A DNA stretch of 64,000 nt from an uncultured Pseudomonadota bacterium (GTDB lineage Bacteria > Pseudomonadota > Gammaproteobacteria > Burkholderiales > Burkholderiaceae). The position numbers and the translations under genes were made by a program. The stretch lies in contig CAMLIZ010000002.1 of NCBI GenBank assembly GCA_946480245.1, positions 4,756 through 68,755 on the forward strand. The letters run 5' to 3'. The notes beneath the pieces were generated by a model, which saw nothing but the letters and a program-made list of their open reading frames with translations, searched no databases and was not told the DNA's origin. Positions 39,205-47,056 of this stretch are shown here, piece by piece. How positions within the stretch are numbered: position 1 is the first letter of the stretch; each line of letters opens with the position of its first letter.

Positions 39205-39960
39205 TCAACGCTTGACCAGCTGGCGCCGCGCCCAGGTGCGCCAATCCAGCCCCTGGCGACGCAGCAGCATCGGCAACGCGGCCACGCAAGCGGCTGCAGC
39301 CAGCAGCAGCACGATCAGCACGATCGCGGTGCGGTCCGACAACAGGCCGGCCACCGGCGAGACCGTGGCCGCAATGCCGGTGGACGGCGGGCGCCGCGCC
39401 TCGAACAGCGATAGCGACACCTGGTCGTGGTCCAGCCCCTCGATGCTGTGCGCCACCAGATCCTTGATGGTCGGCGCCAGCAGCCGCATGTCCACGTCGG
39501 GCCGGTACTTGATGAACACCGCGGCGGAGGAGGGGCGCACCTTGTCGTTGAGCGGGTCGTTGGCCGGCACCACCACGTGCACGCGCGCGTCGACCACGCC
39601 GTCCACGCTGCGCAGCGTCTGCGACAGCTCCTGCGAAACCGCGAAGATGTAGCGCATGCGCTCCTCGGACGGCGTGGACACGAGGCCCTGCTTCTGGAAC
39701 ACGTCGCCCATCGTGGTGGTGCGCGCCTTCGGCAGGCCCTGCGCACGCAGCACCGACAGAGCGGCCGGCAGCTGGCCTTCGTCGGTCTGCACCTGCCATT
39801 CGTTGTTGTCCAGGCGCTCCTTGCTGGCCTGGATGTGCTCGCCGCCCAATGCGGCCAGCATCTCGTTGGCCTCCTGCTCGGAGAGGCCGGAATACAGCTC
39901 CACCTTGCAGCCGGCGAGCAGCAAGGCGAGGGCGGCGATCAGCAGCGTGCGAAGCGTCAT
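39205..39960 (-). CDS. sctJ: T3SS inner ring lipoprotein SctJ
   Basis: A 251-residue lipoprotein with signal peptide and lipobox LLAGC (lipid Cys18), two ring-building domains (for example NEMLAALGGEHIQASKERLD and YIFAVSQELSQTLRSVDGVV) and a C-terminal membrane helix near 212-235. SctJ and SctD form the inner-membrane rings. Length and domain order are normal. Confidence 0.95.
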   Translation of the reverse strand: MTLRTLLIAALALLLAGCKVELYSGLSEQEANEMLAALGGEHIQASKERLDNNEWQVQTDEGQLPAALSVLRAQGLPKARTTTMGDVFQKQGLVSTPSEERMRYIFAVSQELSQTLRSVDGVVDARVHVVVPANDPLNDKVRPSSAAVFIKYRPDVDMRLLAPTIKDLVAHSIEGLDHDQVSLSLFEARRPPSTGIAATVSPVAGLLSDRTAIVLIVLLLAAAACVAALPMLLRRQGLDWRTWARRQLVKR

Positions 39961-39967
39961 CGTGGCC

Positions 39968-40330
39968 TCACTGCGCCGTGGCGCTCTTGAGCATCGTGCC
40001 GAACAGGCCCACCACCGCGCTCGTCAGGCCGGTGGCCAGGCTGTACTTCAATGCCACGCCCTGGGCCTCCAGCGTCACGTCGGCCATCGCGTACATCGTG
40101 CGGATGGGGTCGGAGTGGTCCACCTGCTGCAGCAGGCTGTGGCGCATCTCGTCGAACGAGCGCGGCGCCGGGCCCAGCATCTCGCGCGCGAACAGCTGCG
40201 CGTTCTGCAGGTCGATGTGGGGCAGGGCGTTGCCCGGTGCGCTCCAGCTGCTGAGCGGCTGGGCACCTTGTGCGCCGGGGGCGCCGCCGAGTGCCAGCGC
40301 CGCGGAGATCTGCGTGACGTGGTCTGCCAT
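39968..40330 (-). CDS. sctI: probable T3SS inner rod protein SctI
   Basis: A 120-residue small protein. Its C-terminal third (LEAQGVALKYSLATGLTSAV) resembles the conserved end of inner rod subunits, and the gene sits between the needle candidate and sctJ, the typical sctI position. The N-terminal half is Ala/Gly-rich and poorly conserved. Called from position, size and C-terminal pattern. Confidence 0.68.
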   Translation of the reverse strand: MADHVTQISAALALGGAPGAQGAQPLSSWSAPGNALPHIDLQNAQLFAREMLGPAPRSFDEMRHSLLQQVDHSDPIRTMYAMADVTLEAQGVALKYSLATGLTSAVVGLFGTMLKSATAQ

Positions 40331-40386
40331 GGTCGTCTCCCGAGCCCGCTTGTGGCGAACCCTTCGAATCAAAGGGCGCCGGGGGC

Positions 40387-40404
40387 CGCCCCGCGTGCGG
40401 GGCG
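40387..40404 (-). terminator. strong hairpin between sctF and sctI
   Basis: A perfect 8-bp stem CGCCCCGC/GCGGGGCG with a 2-nt loop, 19 nt past the needle gene stop, plus a second short repeat (CCCTT/AAGGG) just downstream. There is no T tract. It may attenuate the transcript or protect the upstream RNA, giving more needle subunit than downstream products. Confidence 0.38.
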
Positions 40405-40422
40405 CCGCCCGGGCGCGCATCA

Positions 40423-40626
40423 CTACTTCGTGTACTGGCCGGCCTGGCGCAGGTCGTCGCCCACGTTCTTGGCGACCTGGGTGCCGGCGGCATTGGTGCC
40501 GGTGACGGCAGCCGTGACCATCGAGGCTTGCGACACCTTGGTGGACGCTTCCTGAGCGGCCAGCGCCACGCGCTGGAACTCGGCTGCGCCGCTGTTGATG
40601 CCGCCGACCGGATCTGCTGTAGCCAT
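40423..40626 (-). CDS. sctF: candidate T3SS needle/pilus subunit SctF
   Basis: A 67-residue helical protein without signal peptide, Ala/Gln/Thr-rich, with a turn near residue 10 (DPVGGINSG) and a long helix after it, as in needle and Hrp-pilus subunits. AGGAG six bases before ATG 40626 is one of the best ribosome sites in the operon, as expected for an abundant subunit. It lies between sctD and sctI. The sequence match is weak, so the call is positional and structural. Confidence 0.6.
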   Translation of the reverse strand: MATADPVGGINSGAAEFQRVALAAQEASTKVSQASMVTAAVTGTNAAGTQVAKNVGDDLRQAGQYTK

Positions 40627-40761
40627 TGCTTGCTCCTGAGTAGAAAAGTTGATGATGAAAAGCACTTCGACAAAGCCCTGGCCTTGCGGGCCGGGGCACA
40701 TTCCGCGCGGCAACACCATGCCGTGCGAAATCCGGGGTGCAGGCCACAGGGCCCGCGTTGT

Positions 40762-41883
40762 TCAGGGCGCGGGCACGCGACCTCCGCTGACGGTGAGCTG
40801 GTCCACGCCGATCGATTCCAGCTGCGCGCCCGAGCGCAGCACCGAGCCCTCGTAGTAGCGGCTGCCGTTGGCCAGCTGGATGTAGCGGCCGCCGCGCCCG
40901 TCTTCGGTGATGCTCACCATGCGCGCGGGCAGCATGGCCTGCCACGCGGCCCACTGCGTGCTCGCCTCGTCGGGCTTGGGCGGCGCCTTGGCCACGCGGT
41001 ACTGCACGTGGTCGGCCACCAGCACGTTGGGGTGCAGGTCCTCGCCGAGGCGGCGGATCTTCTGCCGCACCGCGGCCTCGTCGTCCGAGGCGCCGGACAC
41101 CACCAGCAGGCCCTTGCCCGCATAGGTGAGCGCGAGGCCGGGGTCGTCGATGTAGCGACGCGCCTGCTCCACGATGTCGTCGGCCGCATGCACGGTCAGG
41201 TCCACCTGCGCGCCGAACGGCTGCACCGCGCGTTGCAGCGCCTGGCGCCGCAGCTTCGACTCCACGAAACCCTTCAGCACCACGTGGCCGTTGGGCGCCG
41301 CCACCGCCTCCACCTCGGGGTACTCCACCAGCACCTTCTCGAGCGAGGCCAGGTCCAGCGCCTGCGCGGCTCCGCCGTGCAGCACGGCGGAGCGGTTCCA
41401 GGCGGCCACCGCGGTCAGCCCGGCGAGGGCCAGCAGCACCGCCGTGACGCCGCCGCGCCACCAGCCGGGGCCGGTGCGCAAGGGCGCGTTGGCGGCCTTC
41501 GGCTCCTCTTCGCCGAGCATGCTTTCGGACCACGCGAACATCGGGTCGTCGGCCTCGCCATCGGGATAGTTGCGGTCCAGCTCCAGGTCGATGGCGCCCA
41601 CCGACACGATGTCGCCGGCCACCAGGCTGCGGCGCTGCGTGCCCAGCGGCTCGCCGTTGAGCCGCGCCTGGCCACCGTCGGCGGCCTGCACCGACACCAC
41701 CAGCTCGCCGACGTGGATCGACAGGTGGCGCGGCAGCACCTCGCCGCCGGGCAGCATGACCTCGCAGCCCAGACCCGAGCCGATCGTGTTGGCGCCGGGC
41801 TTCAGGCTCATCGTGCGGCCCTTCAGCGCGCCGCTGAGGAAGCGCAGGCACCAGCCGGGGCGGGGTTGCAGTACAGCGTTCAT
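40762..41883 (-). CDS. sctD: T3SS inner ring protein SctD (FHA domain)
   Basis: A 373-residue single-pass inner-membrane protein. The cytoplasmic N-terminus (about 1-105) is FHA-like (GANTIGSGLGCEVMLPGGEV, then PRHLSI), a membrane helix lies near 142-162 (GGVTAVLLALAGLTAVAAW), and periplasmic ring-building domains follow. The ATG at 41883 has AGGAGG six bases upstream, so the TTG two codons earlier is rejected. It lies directly after sctC. Confidence 0.92.
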   Translation of the reverse strand: MNAVLQPRPGWCLRFLSGALKGRTMSLKPGANTIGSGLGCEVMLPGGEVLPRHLSIHVGELVVSVQAADGGQARLNGEPLGTQRRSLVAGDIVSVGAIDLELDRNYPDGEADDPMFAWSESMLGEEEPKAANAPLRTGPGWWRGGVTAVLLALAGLTAVAAWNRSAVLHGGAAQALDLASLEKVLVEYPEVEAVAAPNGHVVLKGFVESKLRRQALQRAVQPFGAQVDLTVHAADDIVEQARRYIDDPGLALTYAGKGLLVVSGASDDEAAVRQKIRRLGEDLHPNVLVADHVQYRVAKAPPKPDEASTQWAAWQAMLPARMVSITEDGRGGRYIQLANGSRYYEGSVLRSGAQLESIGVDQLTVSGGRVPAP

Positions 41884-41885
41884 GT

Positions 41886-43592
41886 TCAACCTCCTGCAGC
41901 CACCGGCGGCGGGGGCACCACCAGCCGCGGCGTCAGCATGTAGAACCGTTCCATGTTGGCCTGGGTCTTCTCGGTGTGGCGGAACAGGCCGCCGAGCACC
42001 GGCAGGTCGCCGAGCACCGGCACGCCGCTCACCGCGTTCACCGTCTCCTCGGAGGTGAAGCCGGCCAGCAGCAGGCTCACGCCATCCTGCATCAGGGCCT
42101 GCGTGTTCACCGTGCGGCGCAGGATCACCGGGATGTTGTCCACGCTCTGCGTGGCGCTCAGGCTGCCGTCCTCGATGGCGATGGTGAGCATCACGCTGCG
42201 CCCCTTGCCTTCGTCGACGATCAGCGGCGTCACACGCACCGCGGTGCCCGAGGTGATGCTGAACAGGCCCGCGTCCTGGAAGCCCTGCACACGCACGTGG
42301 ATCTCCGACAGGTTCTCCAGCACGGCTTCGGTGTTGTCCAGCGTGAGCACTTTGGGGCGGGCCACGAAGTTGGCGCGGCCCTTCTGCGCCAGCGCGTTCA
42401 CGCGCGCCAGCAGGAAGGTGCGCAGCTCGTGGCCGATGGCGGCGGTGAGCATCGAGCCGTTGGGCGTCAGCGGGTTGCCGTTGGCGTCGGTGCCGGCCAC
42501 CTGCCCGGCCTCGGACGTGGCGCTGGACCAGGTGAGCGGCGGCCGGTCACCGCTGCCGATCTGCAGGTCGCCATGGCTGCCGTGCAGGCGCCAGTCGATG
42601 CCCAGGCTGTCCAGCGTGTCGGTGCTGATGTCCATGATCGTCAGCTCGATCTCGACCAGCCGCGGGCGCACGTCCATCTGCTCGATCAACCGCGCGTACT
42701 GCGCCATGTGGTCGGGCGTGTCGCGCACGATCACCGCATTGAGCCGGCTGTCGGCCTGAAAGCTCGGCAGGCCGCTGCCGCCGCCGGGCAGCGAGCCGCC
42801 GTCGAAGTCGGGGCCGGCCGCGTCGGTGGCGTATTGCACCTTCGGCGCGTTCACGGTCTCGCCGGTGCGCAGGCGCAGCTCGCGCTCGGGGCCCACACTG
42901 ATCGGCATGGCGGCCGCCTGTCCGTTGGCGCCTGCCATGCTGCCGCGCTGGCGCGAGAAGAGAGCGCGCAAGGTGCTGGCCACACCGGGCACCGCCACGT
43001 CCTTGTTGGCGCGCTTGATGTGGAAGTCGGCGGCCCAGGCATAGCGCAGCGGGAAGATGCGGATCTCGCCGCCGTCGGCGCCTGCGCCGTTGCGCTCCAC
43101 CGCCTTCACCGCCTGGCGCACCGAATCGACGTAGCGCTTGGGGCCGGACACGAACACCGTGTTGTCGCGCTCGCTCACCGCCAGCGGGTAGCGCGGGTCG
43201 GCGATCTTCAGGCGCGACAGCGTGTCGTTGATGCGCGCCGCATTGCCTGCGGTGATCGGCATCACCTCGCTGCGCGCGTCGCCGGCCGGCTCGATGTAGA
43301 GGAACGAGCCGTCGTAGTACCAGGTGAGGCCGTTGGCCTGGCAGATGCCGTTGAGCAGCGCCTGCGCCGAGTTGCGGATGCTGAACTTGCCGCTCAGCAC
43401 GCCGGTCACCTTGGGGTCGACCACCGCCGTGGTGCCTTGGCTGGCGGCCAGTTCGCGCAGGAAGTCGGCCACCGGCTTCTCGTTGGCCATCATCTGGAAC
43501 GGGCGGTTGTGCCAGGGCAGCTGCGCCGCGCCTGCAGCGGCGCAGGCCAGCGCCAGCAGGGCGGCGAGTAGGAGGCGCGGCATCATCTTCAT
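41886..43592 (-). CDS. sctC: T3SS outer-membrane secretin SctC
   Basis: A 568-residue secretin with a signal peptide (MKMMPRLLLAALLALACAAA), N-terminal ring domains (about 25-250) and a C-terminal secretin domain ending in VPVLGDLPVLGGLFR, the family hallmark, near residues 530-545. It forms the outer ring through which the needle emerges. No separate pilotin gene is seen. Its start overlaps the sctS stop (ATGA). Confidence 0.96.
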   Translation of the reverse strand: MKMMPRLLLAALLALACAAAGAAQLPWHNRPFQMMANEKPVADFLRELAASQGTTAVVDPKVTGVLSGKFSIRNSAQALLNGICQANGLTWYYDGSFLYIEPAGDARSEVMPITAGNAARINDTLSRLKIADPRYPLAVSERDNTVFVSGPKRYVDSVRQAVKAVERNGAGADGGEIRIFPLRYAWAADFHIKRANKDVAVPGVASTLRALFSRQRGSMAGANGQAAAMPISVGPERELRLRTGETVNAPKVQYATDAAGPDFDGGSLPGGGSGLPSFQADSRLNAVIVRDTPDHMAQYARLIEQMDVRPRLVEIELTIMDISTDTLDSLGIDWRLHGSHGDLQIGSGDRPPLTWSSATSEAGQVAGTDANGNPLTPNGSMLTAAIGHELRTFLLARVNALAQKGRANFVARPKVLTLDNTEAVLENLSEIHVRVQGFQDAGLFSITSGTAVRVTPLIVDEGKGRSVMLTIAIEDGSLSATQSVDNIPVILRRTVNTQALMQDGVSLLLAGFTSEETVNAVSGVPVLGDLPVLGGLFRHTEKTQANMERFYMLTPRLVVPPPPVAAGG

Positions 43593-43855
43593 GACAAGGT
43601 GCTCACGGCGTAGAAGGCGCGCTCTGCAAAGCGCAGCACGTCACGCCCCAGCCAGCCGGAGGCCAGCACGATGGTGACCAGCACGGCGATCAGCCGCACC
43701 GACTGGCCGATGCTCTGGTCCTGGATCTGCGTCACGGCCTGCAGCACCGAGACCAGCAGCGCGCTGAGGGTGGCCACGGCCACCACCGGCAGCACGGCCC
43801 ACAGCACGATCAGCAAACCCTCGCGGGTGATGTCCAGCACGTTCTGTGGCGACAT
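43589..43855 (-). CDS. sctS: T3SS export apparatus protein SctS
   Basis: An 88-residue protein with two long hydrophobic helices (about 14-35 and 52-72) joined by QAVTQIQDQSIGQSVRL, the conserved FliQ/SctS loop. It builds the export gate with SctR and SctT. In this locus sctS lies between sctV and sctC and apart from sctR, which is unusual. Confidence 0.95.
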   Translation of the reverse strand: MSPQNVLDITREGLLIVLWAVLPVVAVATLSALLVSVLQAVTQIQDQSIGQSVRLIAVLVTIVLASGWLGRDVLRFAERAFYAVSTLS

Positions 43856-43858
43856 GGC

Positions 43859-45805
43859 TCAGGCCGCTTTCGGGTTGGTGATCCAGCCGACGGGCTGCAA
43901 GGCGACGTCTTCGTCGATCTCCTGGTACGACAGCACCGGCAGGTGCGGCGCGACCGGATCGATCAGCGTCTTGACGTAGCGGCGCACGTCGGCCGAGGTG
44001 ATGGCCACCACGCGCGCGGCACTCGGGTCGGCGGCACGCCGCACCTGCTCGCGGATCTCCTGCTTCACGGCCGGGCTGAGCAGCAGCATGTTGCCGCGCG
44101 GCGTGCGGTCGATCGCGTTCTGGATGCGCTCGAGCAGGCTGCTCTCGAACAGGATCGCCTGCAGCTCGCGGCGCGCGCCCACATGGCGGCTGGTGATGAA
44201 GCGGCCGAGGTCGATGCGCACCATCTCGGTCAGCGCGATGTTGTCCGTCTCGTGCGGCGTGCGCTGCACCAGGCTCTCGCAGATGGCGCTCAGGTTGCGC
44301 AGCGGAATGCCCTCCTGCAGCAGGCGCCGCAGCACGTCGGCCATGCGCTGCGCGGGCACCACGCGCGCGGTCTCGGCCGCCAGCTCGGGTGCCTCGCGCT
44401 GCAGCAGCCGCAGCAGCGCCTGCACTTCCTGCAGGCCGATCATCTGCGCCACGTGGCGGCGCACGGTCTGCTCCACGTGCGTGGCCAGCGCGCGCTCGGG
44501 CTGCTCGGCGGTCAGGTCCAGCACGCCTTGCGCCACCGGCACGTCCTGCACCAGCAGCTCGTACTGCTCGCCGGGCAATTGCGCGTCGTGCTGGATCTGC
44601 AGGCGCGGGAACACCGGGCCGAGCTCGGTCTCCACGGCCGCCTTCACCTGCGCCAGCTCGCGCGCCAGCGCATGCCGGTCCACCCGGCCGCGCAGCTCGC
44701 CGGCCAGGCGCAGCGCCACCGGCGCGGCGATGGCCTGCTCGCCTTCGGCTTCGTCGTCCTTGTGCGAGATCCAGCCGGGCACGCGGCGCAGCTTGCCGAG
44801 CCGGCGCATCGTGAAGCCCAGCGCCAGGATCACCAGCGCGAGCAGCGCGAAGGCCCACTTGGGAAAGCCCGGCACGATCAGGAAGCTGGCCACGGCCAGG
44901 CCCGCGATGATCAGCGCGCGCGGATGCGCCAGCAGTTGGCGCGCGATCTGCCCGGCCAGCTGCTGCTGCCCGTCGCGTGCGTCACCGGTGCTGACGCGCG
45001 TGATCACGATGCCCGCGGCCACCGACACCAGCAGCGACGGGATCTGCGACACCATGCCGTCGCCCACCGTGAGGATGGCGTAGCGCTGCAGCGCACCGCC
45101 CACGCTCATGTCGTGCATCAACGTGCCGATGGTGATGCCGGCCAGGATGTTGACCAGCGCGATGATGATGCTGGCGATCGCGTCGCCCTTGACGAACTTC
45201 ATCGCGCCGTCCATCGCGCCGTGCAGCGTGCACTCCTGCTCCAGCAACTGGCGGCGCCGCTGCGCCTCGGCGGAGGAGAGCACGCCGGCGCGCACGTCGG
45301 CGTCGATGCTCATCTGCTTGCCCGGCATCGCGTCCAGCGCAAAGCGCGCCGCCACCTCGGCCACGCGCTCGGAGCCCTTGGCGATCACGATGAACTGCAC
45401 GATCGCGATGATCAGGAACACCACGCCGCCCACGACGACGTTGTTGCCGACGATCAGCTTGCCGAAGGTGTCGATGATGTGGCCGGCCTGCGCATGCAGC
45501 AGGATCAGCTTGGTCGACGCGATGTTCAGCGCAAGCCGGAACAGCGTGGTGAACAGCAGCAGCGACGGAAACGTGGACAGGCTCAACGCCGAGGGCACGT
45601 ACATCGCCACGATCAGCAGCACCAGGCTCGCGGCGAGGTTGGTGGCGATCAGCAGGTCGAGCAGCGGCGTGGGCAGCGGCAACACGAACAGCGCCACGAT
45701 CGCCACCAGCAGCCCGGCCAGCACGAGGTCGTTCTGCCGCCCGGCCACATCGAAGAGGCTGCGCATGCGGCTGGTGGGGGTGAACGTGGGTGTCGTGGTG
45801 GCCAT
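43859..45805 (-). CDS. sctV: T3SS export gate protein SctV
   Basis: A 648-residue FlhA/YscV-type protein. About eight membrane helices fill the first ~330 residues, with the FHIPEP-type segments FRLALNIASTKLILLHAQAG and ARFALDAMPGKQMSIDADV (near 160). The C-terminal ~300 residues form the cytoplasmic nonamer-ring domain. It is the first gene of the long minus-strand operon. Confidence 0.96.
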   Translation of the reverse strand: MATTTPTFTPTSRMRSLFDVAGRQNDLVLAGLLVAIVALFVLPLPTPLLDLLIATNLAASLVLLIVAMYVPSALSLSTFPSLLLFTTLFRLALNIASTKLILLHAQAGHIIDTFGKLIVGNNVVVGGVVFLIIAIVQFIVIAKGSERVAEVAARFALDAMPGKQMSIDADVRAGVLSSAEAQRRRQLLEQECTLHGAMDGAMKFVKGDAIASIIIALVNILAGITIGTLMHDMSVGGALQRYAILTVGDGMVSQIPSLLVSVAAGIVITRVSTGDARDGQQQLAGQIARQLLAHPRALIIAGLAVASFLIVPGFPKWAFALLALVILALGFTMRRLGKLRRVPGWISHKDDEAEGEQAIAAPVALRLAGELRGRVDRHALARELAQVKAAVETELGPVFPRLQIQHDAQLPGEQYELLVQDVPVAQGVLDLTAEQPERALATHVEQTVRRHVAQMIGLQEVQALLRLLQREAPELAAETARVVPAQRMADVLRRLLQEGIPLRNLSAICESLVQRTPHETDNIALTEMVRIDLGRFITSRHVGARRELQAILFESSLLERIQNAIDRTPRGNMLLLSPAVKQEIREQVRRAADPSAARVVAITSADVRRYVKTLIDPVAPHLPVLSYQEIDEDVALQPVGWITNPKAA

Positions 45806-45848
45806 GGCCGTGATCTCGATGGCGAGACGGTGCGATGGACTCTAGGAG

Positions 45849-45864
45849 CGTGATGCAGATCACG
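45849..45864. promoter_or_regulatory. CRP/FNR-like dyad upstream of sctV
   Basis: The 16-bp perfect palindrome CGTGATGCAGATCACG contains GTGA-N6-TCAC, the consensus core of CRP-family sites. It lies 44 bp before the sctV start, between the sctV start and the CTACGAGAAC element. A nearby CTCCTAGAGT (minus strand, about 45846-45837) may be the -10 region. Confidence 0.5.
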
Positions 45865-45870
45865 ACAACA

Positions 45871-45887
45871 CCGAGTTCTCGTAGAAC
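45871..45887 (-). promoter_or_regulatory. element B upstream of sctV (CTACGAGAAC-N-CGG)
   Basis: The minus strand reads TTCTACGAGAACTCGG. The core CTACGAGAAC, followed by N-CGG, recurs upstream of the 953-residue LysM-like protein gene (54691-54704). In both places it lies between element A and the gene. It may be a half or degenerate site for the same regulator. Confidence 0.45.
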
Positions 45888-45915
45888 GGGACTTGCGCCC
45901 GGTGTGGCGAGCGTG

Positions 45916-45933
45916 TTTACGAAATCACGTAGT
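45916..45933 (-). promoter_or_regulatory. element A: lux-box-like dyad between sctV and sctQ
   Basis: The minus strand reads ACTACGTGATTTCGTAAA: 6-bp half sites ACTACG and CGTAAA around TGATTT, imperfect in the second half. A perfect version (ACTACG-N6-CGTAGT) lies upstream of the LysM-like protein gene. The 18-bp span suits a LuxR-type dimer, and LuxR-type genes flank this T3SS. It is placed to act on both sctV and sctQ. No further signal is seen in 45806-45983. Confidence 0.5.
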
Positions 45934-45983
45934 TCCTCGCCCGCATTGCATTGAGTACGCTGCCCCGCCAGCCCTTCAATGCC

Positions 45984-47045
45984 ATGCCCACGCTGCTTGC
46001 ATCGCCCGCTCCCGCCGTCACCGACTTGTCGGAGGCGCCGGCACTGCCACGCGTGGCACCGGCGCTTGCACACGCCTTTTCGCGGCTGTACAGCGGCTGC
46101 GGCCCGGTGGCGCTGAGCCTGCGCGACATGCCATGCAAGTTGCGCTTTCGCGCGCTGCCTCAACGCGTGCGTCGGCTCGACGCCTATCGCTTCGGCATCG
46201 GTCCGCAGGCCGGCACGCTGGCACTGGACGCGCTGGCCGTCGCTCGCCTGCTGGATGAGCGCGATGTGGAGCGGCTGCCGCGCGAACTGCGCGCCGTGCT
46301 GTGGGCCGACGCGCTGCATTCGCTCACACAGGCGCTCGAGCGGGCATTGCGGCTGCGCTTCGAATGGAGCCTGCCGGACGCTGCGCATGACGTCGCCGAT
46401 GCGCAGCGCGCCGCAGGCTTCGAGCTGCAGATCGGCACGGACACGTATGAAGGCCTGCTGCAGTTCGACGATGCCGCGGCCTTCGACCTGCTGCTGCCTT
46501 TGCTGCCGCCGTCGCCGCCCCCGGCGCGGCACGCCTTGCGCGGGCTGCGCCTGCCGCTGCCTTTTTGTCTCGGGCAGACGCAGATCGCGTTGCGCGAGGT
46601 GGCCGGCGTGCGCCCCGGCGACCTGCTCAGCATCGAGCAGTGGCGGCGCGCCGGCACCGGCATCGAGGTGACGGCCGATTTCCAACGCGCAGGCCGGCGG
46701 CTGATCGGCCGCGCCGAAGGCGAGCGCATCACGCTGCAGGAAACCAAGGACCTGGCCATGAGCACCGACACCACCGCCACCCGCGACGACGCACACTCGC
46801 CGCTGCCTCTCGACCGGCTCGACGCGCTCGAGGTATCGCTTCGCTTCGAGGTGGGCGACCTCTCGCTGTCGCTCGGCGAGCTCAAGAGCCTGCAGCCGGG
46901 CCATGTGTTCGAGCTCGGGCAGCCGCTGAACCGCAGCCTGGTGCGCATCCTCGCGCACGGCAACGTGCTGGGCAAAGGCCACCTGGTGGCGGTGGGCGAG
47001 CGCCTGGGTGTGCGCGTCACCGAGTTCGCGCCGAGCGAGATCTGA
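45984..47045 (+). CDS. sctQ: T3SS sorting platform protein SctQ
   Basis: A 353-residue protein whose C-terminal ~75 residues form a SpoA/FliN-like domain (LDALEVSLRFEVGDLSLSLG, then LKSLQPGHVFELG). An earlier SpoA-like segment is present near 200-260. SctQ forms the pods that load substrates. The ATG at 45984 is chosen over an upstream TTG at 45951. It runs opposite to sctV and is followed by sctR after 11 bp. Confidence 0.9.
   Translation: MPTLLASPAPAVTDLSEAPALPRVAPALAHAFSRLYSGCGPVALSLRDMPCKLRFRALPQRVRRLDAYRFGIGPQAGTLALDALAVARLLDERDVERLPRELRAVLWADALHSLTQALERALRLRFEWSLPDAAHDVADAQRAAGFELQIGTDTYEGLLQFDDAAAFDLLLPLLPPSPPPARHALRGLRLPLPFCLGQTQIALREVAGVRPGDLLSIEQWRRAGTGIEVTADFQRAGRRLIGRAEGERITLQETKDLAMSTDTTATRDDAHSPLPLDRLDALEVSLRFEVGDLSLSLGELKSLQPGHVFELGQPLNRSLVRILAHGNVLGKGHLVAVGERLGVRVTEFAPSEI
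46758..47045 (+). CDS. possible internally started SctQ C-terminal product
   Basis: Within sctQ an in-frame ATG (46758) follows AAGGA seven bases upstream and would give a 95-residue protein MSTDTTATRDD... covering the last SpoA domain. In several T3SSs such a short SctQ-C is made from an internal start and is part of the sorting platform. Here it is predicted only from the ribosome site and domain boundary. Confidence 0.5.
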   Translation: MSTDTTATRDDAHSPLPLDRLDALEVSLRFEVGDLSLSLGELKSLQPGHVFELGQPLNRSLVRILAHGNVLGKGHLVAVGERLGVRVTEFAPSEI

Positions 47046-47056
47046 AGGCCCGCGCG

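Noticed and set aside
41884..41889. TTG start of sctD two codons upstream
   Set aside because: AGGAGG is placed six bases before the ATG at 41883, which is the better start.
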